Shown here piece by piece: positions 49,766-58,794 of a DNA stretch of 64,000 nt. Source of the DNA: Sorex araneus (lineage: Eukaryota > Chordata > Mammalia > Eulipotyphla > Soricidae); contig NC_073304.1 of the NCBI RefSeq assembly GCF_027595985.1, positions 218,124,000 to 218,187,999 of the forward strand, given 5' to 3'. Below the pieces are notes generated by a model. That model saw only the letters and a program-made list of their open reading frames with translations. It was not told where the DNA came from and did not search any database. How positions within the stretch are numbered: the stretch's first letter is position 1; every line of letters begins with the position of its first letter. A program made the position numbers and the translations under genes.

Positions 49766-50770
49766 TTTTTTTAAACTTTTTATTAAATCACCATGTGGAA
49801 AGTTACAAAGTTCTGAGGTTTATGTCTCAGTTATACAATATTCAAACACCCATCCCTTCACCAGTGCCCATATTCCACCACCAAAAACCCCAGTATACCC
49901 CCTGCCCCCACCCCCTACCCCCTACTGTATAACTAATGAATTTCACTTCATTTTTTCTTTACCTTGATTACATTCCATAATTCAACACAAAACTCACTAT
50001 AGTTGTTGGAGTTTCCACCCAAAAGAGACAGACCTACTACCAAGGAAGCATTTGATAATTAGTTTTCCATTGCTGGAAATGAAGAGATATGTAGCCCACT
50101 GCTATAAGTACATAACTCTCTCTTCTTTTTTTTCACGCTCAGTGGCTCCGGATTTATCTGGGCCGAGGGTGTGCCGGTTACGCCCCCTTCCCATGAGTTC
50201 CTGGGAGCCCCAAAATAAAAACCGAATACCTCTGGGTTTGGAGTCATAGAAGATGGCGCCTGCCACGTGGGTGCCACCAACCCGCTCTTTTCCGTGCAGG
50301 AAGACAGGATGGGGAGGAAAAAGATCCACCCCCTGGAAGCACAGAGTTGTAGCCCAGTTCACAGTCCCAGTGCATTGCTATTAGATGCAGCGCTGGATGC
50401 CCAAATGTGTTAGATCTCTGGAATCAAAGTCTTTAGGCACAGAGGGTTCGCTTCACGCTCAGCGGCTCCGGATTTATCTGGGCCGAGTGCGTTCCGGTTA
50501 CACCCCCTTCCCATGAGTTCCTGGGAGCCCCAAAAGTAAAAACCGAATACCTCTGGGTTTGGAGTCATAGAAGATGGCACCTGCCACCTGGGTGCCGCCA
50601 ACCTGCCATTTTCCGTGCAGGAAGACTGGGTGGGGAGGAAAAAGATCCACCCCCTGGCAGCACAGAGTTGTAGCCCAGTTCGCAGTCCCAGTGCATTGCT
50701 ATTGGATGCTGCGCTGGATGCCCGAATGTGTTACATCTCTGGAATCAAAGTCTTTAGGTGCAGAGGGTTC
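49766..50770 (-). mobile_element. Composite retroposon with two 320-bp units and L1-like 3' tail
   Basis: Minus-oriented. The plus strand begins with the complement of an L1-type end ('taaatcaccatgtggaaagt', 'cttcaccagtgcccatattc'), then an AT-rich part, then two near-identical 320-bp units. Flanked by taaaccatctt (49755-49765 and 50771-50781). Shares 'gcccagttcacagtccca' and 'ggctccggatttatctggg' with the elements at 32 kb and 59.5 kb. Confidence 0.82.
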
Positions 50771-50771
50771 T
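50132..50771 (-). repeat. 320-bp direct tandem repeat, two copies
   Basis: Copy 1 is 50132-50451 and copy 2 is 50452-50771. Both begin ttcacgctcag and proceed through 'ccatgagttcctgggagccc' to 'aatcaaagtctttagg'. Only a few percent of positions differ, so duplication is recent relative to the SINE landscape. Confidence 0.92.
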
Positions 50772-50784
50772 AAACCATCTTCTT

Positions 50785-51119
50785 TTTTTAAAAAAAATTT
50801 TTTTATTAATGAATCACCATGAGGGTACAGATACAGATTTACATATTTTCGTGCTTGTGTTTCAGTCACACACTGCTTGAGTACCCATTCCTCCACCAGT
50901 GCCCATTCTCCTCTACTGATGACCCCAGCATCCCTCCCACTTCCTCCATTCCATCCCCCCACCCCACCCCGCCTCTGTGGCAGGGCATTCCCTTTTTTTT
51001 CTCTCTCTCCTTTTGGGTGTTGTGGTTTGCAAAGGAGGTATTGGGTAGCCATCGTGTTCAAAAAGATGTCTTATCTCCCCATAGGGGAATCAAACCCCGG
51101 TCTCCCGCGTGACAGACGT
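50785..51119 (-). mobile_element. Chimeric retroposon: tRNA-Asp 3' half joined to an L1-like tail
   Basis: On the minus strand it starts at the anticodon loop of a tRNA-Asp-like sequence (51116-51075). A purine-rich middle follows, and it ends with an L1-type 3' end (plus strand 'gaatcaccatgagggtacag', 'cctccaccagtgcccattct'). Near-perfect 14-bp target-site duplication taaa(c/g)catcttctt at 50771-50784 and 51120-51133. Confidence 0.8.
51075..51116 (-). other. tRNA-Asp(GTC)-derived 3' half, not a tRNA gene
   Basis: The minus strand reads tctgtcacgcgggagacc then ggggtttgattcccc and ends ggggag. This is the anticodon loop (gtc), variable loop, T arm with B box and acceptor 3' strand of cytosolic tRNA-Asp. 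The D arm and 5' half are absent, so no cloverleaf can form. Confidence 0.85.
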
Positions 51120-51319
51120 TAAAGCATCTTCTTAAGCACCAACCTTGACATCTTTGTTTATCCATTGTATGATTAGTATTTCACAGATCAATTTCTGTAC
51201 CCTTGTCATTAGAGTTGAAATAAAGAAGGTACACATTTCACATTATTACCACTCATCTTTTATTATTACACTTATTAAAACACTACTACTTGATCATTGT
51301 TCTGTTATTAAAATTGTGT

Positions 51320-51598
51320 CTAAAATCACCAGAAGAAAGTTTATTGAAAGACCCATTCCAGGATCAAAAAGATATCAAGCAATTTTGATTTGCTGATGAA
51401 GGCCAGCATGTTCTAATCCCTTGCAACTGATTATTGTCTTAGAAGGGCAAAGAGGATTCAATGTGAATAGAAAATTCACAGAAAATGAAACAAAAATAGA
51501 GACTGAACTGATTGAGCAACTTACTTAGATAGGATTAATTTCTATTTGTAAATTTCTTGTTCTTAAGGAACCAATCATGGGGCAGATCTTGTGAAATT
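51320..51598 (-). other. KRT12: KRT12 3' UTR
   Basis: From the KRT12 stop codon to just beyond its AATAAA. AT-rich and unremarkable. Confidence 0.75.
51340..51345 (-). promoter_or_regulatory. KRT12: KRT12 polyadenylation signal AATAAA
   Basis: TTTATT on the plus strand, in the context 'ctttcaataaactttc' on the gene strand, about 255 bp after the stop. This is the first canonical signal downstream. Confidence 0.8.
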
Positions 51599-54500
51599 TT
51601 ATATTGCTTCTTCAGTTTCCTGAATTTGAGAGGAGACCACTTCACCATTTATCACCTCCTGCACAATTGTTTTGATTTTTCGGGTTTTGGTTGAGTCTGC
51701 AGTTGAAAGTGGAATAAGGATGATAAAGTTAATGTTTCAAATATCCCTGATTGACTGATGTTTAACTTAAACTTTTAAATTCAATCTAATTTACCGAATT
51801 CATAAAAAATGACTGCTGCATTCTAACACCAGTGTACACTTACCACCACCAAGAACCCCAGTATATCCCCCATCCCACCCCTCGCCCTGCCTGTGTGGCA
51901 GATGATTTCCACTTTACTCTCTCTCCACTTTGATCACATTCAATATTTCGACAAAAAACCCCCCACTATTCACAAATTAAAAAATTTTAATAATACTTAA
52001 GAAGGATTATGATGCTTGTTATACCTCTCTATAGAACCTAATTTTGGTCCCCTTGGCTTACAAAATACTTTAGTATCACTGTCACTGTCATCCTGTTGCT
52101 CATCGATTCATTCGAGCAGGCACCAGTAACGTCTCTCATTGAGAGACTTATTGTTACTGTTTTTGGCATATCCAATTGGCACGGGTAGCTTGTCAGGCTC
52201 TGCTGTGTGGGCTCCATACTCTCAGTAGCTTGCCGGGCTCTCCGAGAGGGGCGGAGGAATTGAACACGGGTTGGCCGTGTGAAAGGCGAATGCCCAACCA
52301 CTGTGCTATCACTCCAGCCCACTTTAATATAGTACAAACAATTCATTTTTATGTAAGATCACATGTTTTTATCTTAGTATATATATTAAATATAAATTAT
52401 TACTCTGATTGTGATATTCAATGCATTCTTACAATGTTAGTCATGAATGAATATGACTTATTCAGTCAATCTGAGAGAATCTGCTTACCTTTAGAGGAAT
52501 CAATTGATTGGGCTTGAGATTTGGATTCAGATTCAGTCACAGATGAACTTTCATCTAAATCATCACTGTAAGGACACAGAGGAGATGACATCACACAGTG
52601 CTTTCTAGGATGAGGAGAAATAAGGGGCTTGCTATTTGAGCCCTCAAAGAGTAGTGTAACAATTTGGAGCAGAAGCAGGAAACTAGAGGCAGGACCTTTG
52701 GGCAACCCATTTTAGGAGCTGGGCAAAGACAGTAGATCATAAACCATAAAGTTATCACCAAAACAGAAGAGCCAGACAGATCTGGTTGCTTGAGGAGAAA
52801 GGGGATGGGGCCACAGAAAGAGTTAGCAATTACCTATGTGGAACTTAAAACAGAATGTACTAATCACTGATTGTATCAAGCATTACATATGTTAGCAACC
52901 TTTCTGTGTGTTAGACGAGAAAATTGTTCCCATAGAATCTGTGTCCCATGCATCTAACCTATATAAGCTTTGTGTGAACTACATCTGGGGCTTGACCCAT
53001 TTTGGCCTTTGCACGGTGGGTCCTCCTCAACTCCTCGAATCTCTCACATATTTGCACCTGTTTCTTGGTCAGAGTTTTGTAAGAAAAGGAGAAAAGTGCA
53101 TCACTTATTGTTAAATAGCGAAGGTGTTCTGAAGTTCTTGATGGAGCACCCCGATAGCAATTAGTTGTTGCAGTGCACATCCTGCCTCAAAGGGGCTTTC
53201 AAAGGGGTGTGAACTGACAGTTGATGAAGATCTGGTCTCAGAACTGAGTTTTCTCAATTTAACAGCCCCGAGTTCCTCCTACTAGTCCAGATTTTGGGAA
53301 ACTTCCCTACAGTCGGTTGGGGGTGCTCAGATAGCTGCTATCTGATGTTTTATTCTTGTCCATATTGCGTTATCAGAACTCTCAAATGGGAGATTTCCCC
53401 GTTGGTACTCATTTGCAGTATGCCTCTATCTACTGTGTCTTCTTGCTCATCTCAGCATTTTTATGATCTAAAATAGTGGGTGGCAGCAACATTCCCTAGT
53501 GGAACACATTTAAACCTACTGCGTGTATGCTCAACCCTGCCTTGTGTGCAGCGGAAACTGCAGCAGGAGTCCACGTGTGGTGAGCCATCAAGCTGCTCCC
53601 ACACACCCCAGAGTTAGCTAGTCACCCTTGTGCCTCTCTGTCCAGCAAGCGGCGGTAGGTCTCGATCTCCAGCTCCAGGCTGGCCTTGATGCTCAGCAGC
53701 CGCAGGTGGTCAGCATTCTGGCGCTCCGTGTCCTCGCGCACCTGGAGCAGCTGGGCCTCCACGCTTGAGATGAGCTGCTGCAGCTGGGCCAGCTGGCTGC
53801 AGGACCCGCTCTCAACTTCGGCCAGAGAGTCTTCCAGGGAGTTTTTCTGCACGTGGGAGGCAAATGGCACCAAAGAGCAATGGAGGAGACTGAAAAGAGG
53901 GAGGCAGCCAGGAGGCAGCCAGCAGTCCCACGTTAATTTGGAGGTCGTCTTTCTCCTACCGTGGCCAGCTGGGCTTGGAGCTCGATCTCCCCCTGCTGCA
54001 AGGCGCGTCTCAGCTCTGCGACCTGCCTCTTGCTCGACTGAAGCTGCGTCGCGTTGTCGCCCATCTCCTTGCTGAGCTCTGTGCTCTGCCAGGGCACAGA
54101 GAGGGGAGTGGGGAGGGTGTGAGGGGGCACTGCTCTCATGGTGCTCAGTGCCAGTGTCTCTGAGAACCTGATATTTTTTTCCGCACTACCTTTTCTTTTT
54201 TAATTTTATTTTTTTTGGTCACACCCGGCAATGCTCAGAGGTTCCTCCTGACTCTGCAGTCAGGAATTACTCCTGGCAGTGCTTGGGGGACCATATGGGA
54301 TGCCGGGGATTGAACCCAGGTCAGTCACATGCAAGGCAAACACCCTACCCGCTGTACTATGACTCTGGCCCCTTGTACTACCTTTTCAATGAACCAGGCC
54401 TCGGCGTCCTTGCGGTTCTGCTCTGCCATGGTTTCATATTGCGTCCTCATGGCGTTGAGTAGACTGGTGAGGTCCACACCAGGGGCAGCATCCATTTCGA

Positions 54501-57500
54501 TGCTGACCTGGCCTGGGCTGCTCGCCTCGTAGCTTTGGAGCGCCTGGGAAGAGCAAGGGACAGAGAGAGGGACACAGGACTTTTGTGGCCTTTTCTTAAG
54601 AAAAGATCTTAAGATCAATTTTACAGCTGCATGGTTATATAGACAAACATAGGGACACGACATGTTAAAAGAGGCTTGACTGAAAAAATGCATGGTTTCG
54701 TTTGATTCTGAAAGTACCTAAGACATTTTCATGAACCCCTAAGCTCTTCCTGCTCCCTGTCCTCAGGTAACCCCAAAGCTGACCAGCTTCTTGAGGGTTC
54801 CAGGGCCCTACAAGTGGAAAGACTGGTGGAGAAGGTACATAGGGAGGTTTCAACCACAGCTGCAGATCAGGTATACCATTGATCAAGACACACAAATGCC
54901 CCTGTGAATAGGTCAATGTGTCTTTTATAGTTGAGCAAAGGAGGTGGATAGAGGTCAAGTGACTCTGTGGAAGCTACTTGAGACGCCAGGAAAAATGGGT
55001 CAGGAGCTGCACAGTTGGTCCCTGAGTTATTCCCACACTCTGTGCACCATACACTTTAGCTTCTCCATAAAGCTCTCTGAGGCCATCATCAAGGTCATGA
55101 GTGGACTCTGGGCAGTGAATTTTTGCACAGCGGAAACTGTTTCTATAGCATAGGCAGCTCTGAGTAGCCTTGGCAGGTTTTTGATAGCTTCAAGACACTA
55201 GGTTTAAAATGGCCAAATTGGAAATATTCAAAATTCTCAATCTCTACCTAGGGGTGAAAAGGACAAAGTGAGAAATTGCCTCTAGCTTATCAGACATGAT
55301 CCATATTACCAGCACTACTGCACCTCTAGCACATATACAACCACCTCCCCCAGAAAACGATCCTTTGAGCAGATCCTCTGCCTTCTGTCTTCAAACTCCT
55401 GGGAGGGGGGACATGTGAAAGGGTGACCTGCAGGTTTGGGAGATATAAAGCAGCTGCCCTTTCAGGCAGACCTCTTCATGGTTCTTCTTCAGGTAGACCA
55501 GCTCCTCCGTCAGGCCCTCGATCTGCGTCTCCAGGTCGGCCCTGGACAGGGTCAGCTCATCCAGCACCTGCCGCAGGCCATTGGTGTCAGCCTTCACGCT
55601 CATATGCAGAGTCTGCTCGTTCTCATATCTGAAAACCAAATGAAAAACCCAAGTAGGAGATCCTGTTCATTTGAATTATACCCCTGCCAGCCTCTGGGTT
55701 ATTTTGTGCATGAATCTATTAGCTATTTTAAAATGGCAGCGTCCCCATGGGTGATGCTTTGGTTTTTGGTCCTTTTCCCCTACACTTTTATAGAGTTTTT
55801 AATTATTTTTAATTTTTTTATTATTTTATTTTATTTATTATTTTATTATTTTTTATTTTTCTCTCTCATGATTTCTACTGCTCAGTTGGAGAGAAGTGAA
55901 AAGACTTAAGAGGAGATACTTTTCTGACAGCGTCCCAGGGAACAATATTCCCTTCGACTGGCTGCCCTGGCGGAGTCTTATTCAAGGTAGAGTCTCCGAT
56001 AAGATTCAAAATGTGGATGAAAAGAAAACCTTTTTGCTTAACTTGACTCATGACTTAAGTAAAATACCAGGAAATTCTTTCTGCCTCCTTTAGCAAGATT
56101 CTGTTGACACAGGATCATCCTTACTGCAGTATTTGGTGAAATTTTGTGGAACAAAAGGGACATTTGTATTTCTTTCCTAAGGTCTTGGAGGGTGGGGGAT
56201 GGCAAAAGAGGAAGCAGTAAAATACTGAGGAACAAGGTTAATTTGTTGGTTGTATGTATCACCAAGGAAAAGAGCATTTCATGAACTCTTTAACAAAACT
56301 GTTAGTAATCCATTTCAGTGCATGGGAGGTTGAGGTTTAGTACACGTGTGGAATCATCATATTGTATCATGAGTCAATACAGATCGTAACATCTGGCTCT
56401 ATCACCCTAGGTTTAAGAAATGCACAAAGACTAGTAGTGTGAATTGTGTTTGACACTAATTACTTTCCACGATCCTCAATGTCTATTTGCCAAAATATGA
56501 AATGTTTGGAGTATGGTTGCTGCAGAAAGTTTGCTGTCAGTGAAGGCAGGAAAATAAATGAGAAAGGTGAGACATGCAGTTGTCTTTGTTTCCCTTTTGT
56601 TCTACTCACTTCATCCTGAAGTCTTCGGCAGCCCATCTGGCATTGTCAATCTGCAAGATTATCTGGGCATTTCCAATATTGGCAGAGATGACCTGGTAGA
56701 ATGAGGGAAGACACAGAAAAGGGCATCTTAAAATACTAGGATTATGCAACTATGTTTTTGAAGGGGCATATGTTAGATGATAGTAATGTGGTATTTCCTT
56801 ATTAAGAATTTCAGTCTGCATAACTCTTCAAAATAAAATATTCTACGAACTAATGAAAAATAAAAAAAAACATTTATTTTATTTTATTTTTCATTTTATT
56901 TTTATTTCCTACAGCAGAAAGATAGTGGAAATAAGTTGCTTGAGAGTAAATCATAAAGCACTGTAGCACTGTAGCACTGTCGTCCTGTTATTCATCGATT
57001 TGCTCAAGTGGGCACCAGTAATGTCTCCATTGTGAGACTTGTTGTTACTGTTTTTGGCATATTTGAATATGCCACAGGTAGCTTGCAAGGCTCTGCTGTG
57101 CAGGCCGGATACTTTCAGTAGCTTGCTGGGCTCCCAGAGAGGGACGGAGGAAACGAACCTGGGTCGGCCAGGTGCAAGGCAAACACCCTACCCGCTGTGC
57201 TATCATTCCAGCCCAAATCATAAAATGAAACAAAGTAATCCAGTATGAGAAATTTCCACCGCCCTCCCCACTCTGTTGAATAGAAAAATATATGTGTCAG
57301 GTTATCAACACTATAAAATACTATAATAGTGGAGCCAGGGAGATAGCTCAGAGATCAGAGGTTTATGGTGCTTGTGCTCAGGGACCCGAGTTCCACGAGT
57401 CCCTGAGCACCGAGAGTGCTGCTCTGGTGGCCCCAGGCACTGGTGGCCCCAGGCACTGCTGGACCAAGAAACGCTCCATTGCCAGGTGGATACATTGACC

Positions 57501-58242
57501 CATCTGGCCCTGGAAGGGGCCTACAGGCTCCCTGAGCATTTCTTGGGAGACCCTCCTCATCTTATAATAACAAAAACAGAAATCAACTTCCCAGGGATCT
57601 CCAACATTCTATTACTTTTTATTTGAAGGGGTAGCTCCAAGTAGTATGTAGGAAGCCCAGTGGCTGTTCTCTGCGACACTCAGGCAAAACGGCCAGCAGA
57701 TCCATGCTGGGACCTGTGTATGTGGTGCTGCTCAGATCCTGCAGTGCTAGAGGGCACAAAGGCCACCCCAGAGGCGCTCAGAGGCCCCTCATTCTTACCT
57801 TATTTCTGAGGTCTTCGATCAGTGAATAGTATTGACTGTAATCACTCCGTGGTTCTCCACTCCCAGGTGTTCGCGTTTCGTACCACTCTCGAATTTTATC
57901 CTCTAGTTGAGCATTAGCGTCTTCTAGAGCTCGAACCTTATCCAGGTAGGAAGCCAATCTGTCATTCAGATTTTGCATGGTTTCCTTTCCTGATCCAGGA
58001 AGGAGACCCCCATCACTGCTGGGGAGAATTGCTAAAGAGCCACTTCCTGGGCTCCCCCTAAATCCACTCCCCAGAGCTCCTGCACAAGCCATGCCTGTGA
58101 AGAAACTTCTAAAGCCAGGACCAGAACCCAACATGGAAGCAGCAGAACTGCACTCCAAGCCCAAGGTGCTTCCCCCATAGCCTGTCCCAGTCTGGAAATA
58201 ATGTTGCTGTGACAGTCCAGAGGGGCACGCTGAGAAGGACAT
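51599..58242 (-). CDS. KRT12: Keratin, type I cytoskeletal 12 (8 exons, 455 aa)
   Basis: Corneal-epithelium keratin; by family knowledge it pairs with keratin 3 or its species equivalent. Minus-strand exons: 58242-57799, 56692-56610, 55628-55472, 54543-54382, 54085-53960, 53846-53626, 52565-52489, 51696-51599 (444, 83, 157, 162, 126, 221, 77, 98 bp). All are GT-AG and in phase; the exon 3 donor is weak (gag|gtctgc). Identity rests on the tail ([12 protein letters not shown], then [13 protein letters not shown]...[10 protein letters not shown]), on [13 protein letters not shown], and on position next to KRT10. Head (1-86) starts [16 protein letters not shown] and is about 40 residues shorter than human, with few glycine loops. 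The rod has an intact [16 protein letters not shown] start. Unusual residues: Trp168 in NARWAAEDF (normally Leu), Gly314 in QQGEIELQ (normally Leu), Arg394 in [10 protein letters not shown] (normally Gly). No stop or frameshift. The start follows the mouse MSLS start; the upstream in-frame ATG lies beyond the TATA box. Confidence 0.93.
51825..51975 (-). mobile_element. L1-tail retroposon fragment in KRT12 intron 7
   Basis: 'aacaccagtgtacacttacc', 'ccaagaaccccagtatatcc', 'cactttgatcacattcaata': the 3' part of the composite-element family, missing its extreme 3' end. Confidence 0.65.
52071..52322 (-). mobile_element. RTE-tail SINE (family B) in KRT12 intron 7
   Basis: Reverse order: 'tatcactgtcactgtcatcc', 'cgattcattcgagcaggc', 'ttgttactgtttttggcata', 'agcttgccgggctctccgag', B-box complement and 'tgctatcactccagccca'. 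Full length. On the gene strand it is in sense. Confidence 0.92.
54196..54376 (-). mobile_element. Family A SINE at the KRT12 exon 4 donor (intron 4)
   Basis: Sense relative to KRT12: the head begins 'ggggccagagtcatagtaca' only 6 bp into intron 4, and the tail ends in AAAATTAAAAAAG. Flanked by actaccttttc at 54185-54195 and 54377-54387. The right copy contains the true exon 4/intron 4 junction (aaag|gtagt), so the donor motif now exists on both sides of the SINE. Confidence 0.93.
56958..57214 (-). mobile_element. RTE-tail SINE (family B) in KRT12 intron 1
   Basis: 'gcactgtagcactgtagcac' tail repeats, 'ttgttactgtttttggcat', 'ggatactttcagtagcttgc', B-box complement 'gaaacgaacctgggtcgg' and 'tgctatcattccagccc'. 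Target-site duplication aaatcataaa at 56948-56957 and 57215-57224. Confidence 0.93.
57328..57585 (+). mobile_element. Old SINE relic in KRT12 intron 1
   Basis: 'gagccagggagatagctcag', 'ggtgcttgtgctcagggacc', then 'gtccctgagcaccgagagtg' and a short duplicated 'ggtggccccaggcactg'. Ends in an A-rich stretch. Opposite strand to KRT12. Confidence 0.55.
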
Positions 58243-58304
58243 GGTGTTAGGGGAAGGTGGCTGTAGCCCGAGGAAGGCAGTGACAGTGAGGTGGGAGGCA
58301 CATC

Positions 58305-58311
58305 TTTTATA
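58305..58311 (-). promoter_or_regulatory. KRT12: KRT12 TATA box
   Basis: TATAAAA on the gene strand ('cctataaaagatg'), 63 bp upstream of the MSFS start codon. A start site near 58280 would give a 5' UTR of about 40 bp. Its preservation argues against a long-dead promoter. Confidence 0.85.
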
Positions 58312-58794
58312 GGCCACCAGTTCTGGGTTGAGGTTAAGAAGGTCACTCTCTTCTGTCAAAATACAGTTCCAGCAAGTAAATGAGTTATGCATGTTGAAAA
58401 CTCATTGGTCTGGAAATAATCGAATAATTGTGCCCATTTTTAGTTTGCAAAAATGAAAACTGGGTGTAGAAGTAAATTGTCAAAAGTAATCTTTCTTCCC
58501 CAAGTCATTTTACTCCCTACATTCTCCACTCTGCCCAATGCCTGGTACACACCAGGAATGCAATGAGAGCTTGTTAAGTGGGTGAAATGAAGAACACTTC
58601 TTTCCCAAACCTTTAGCTGTTGCAAGTGCATCGCCCATATTTTCTGTTTGTTGTCCTTAGAAACTTTCAGTATAAAGCATCTGAACATGATCCACTTTGT
58701 CTCCGAATGGGATTTTGTCCTAGCAGCAGTTGTGAAAATTGAGGTGTTCATAGACCACTTATTGAATTTCAGGCTAGGCTATTTATGGTAACTT
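58312..58794. other. KRT12 upstream flank
   Basis: Unique sequence between the KRT12 promoter and the telomere-like array. The proximal enhancer would be expected here, but I cannot assign binding sites reliably. Confidence 0.45.

Noticed and set aside
11000-51000. Orthologue of human TMEM99 between KRT10 and KRT12
   Set aside because: No plus-strand gene with recognisable product or exon chain could be identified; only an isolated exon-like segment at 36471 is reported as a weak finding.
51075-51116. tRNA-Asp gene
   Set aside because: Only the 3' half from the anticodon loop exists, inside a retroposon with target-site duplications.
53626-53640. Possible loss of the KRT12 exon 6 donor (caagggtgac)
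   Set aside because: Placing the junction at caagg|gtgact gives the standard 221-bp exon and keeps the frame into exon 7.
55472-55628. Possible frameshift in KRT12 exon 3
   Set aside because: Careful count gives 157 bp with the frame open from KYENEQ to KKNHEE; no indel is present.
58240-58392. Upstream in-frame extension of KRT12 to an ATG at 58392
   Set aside because: The extension crosses the TATA box, so it cannot be in the mRNA made from that promoter; the mouse-like MSFS start is preferred.
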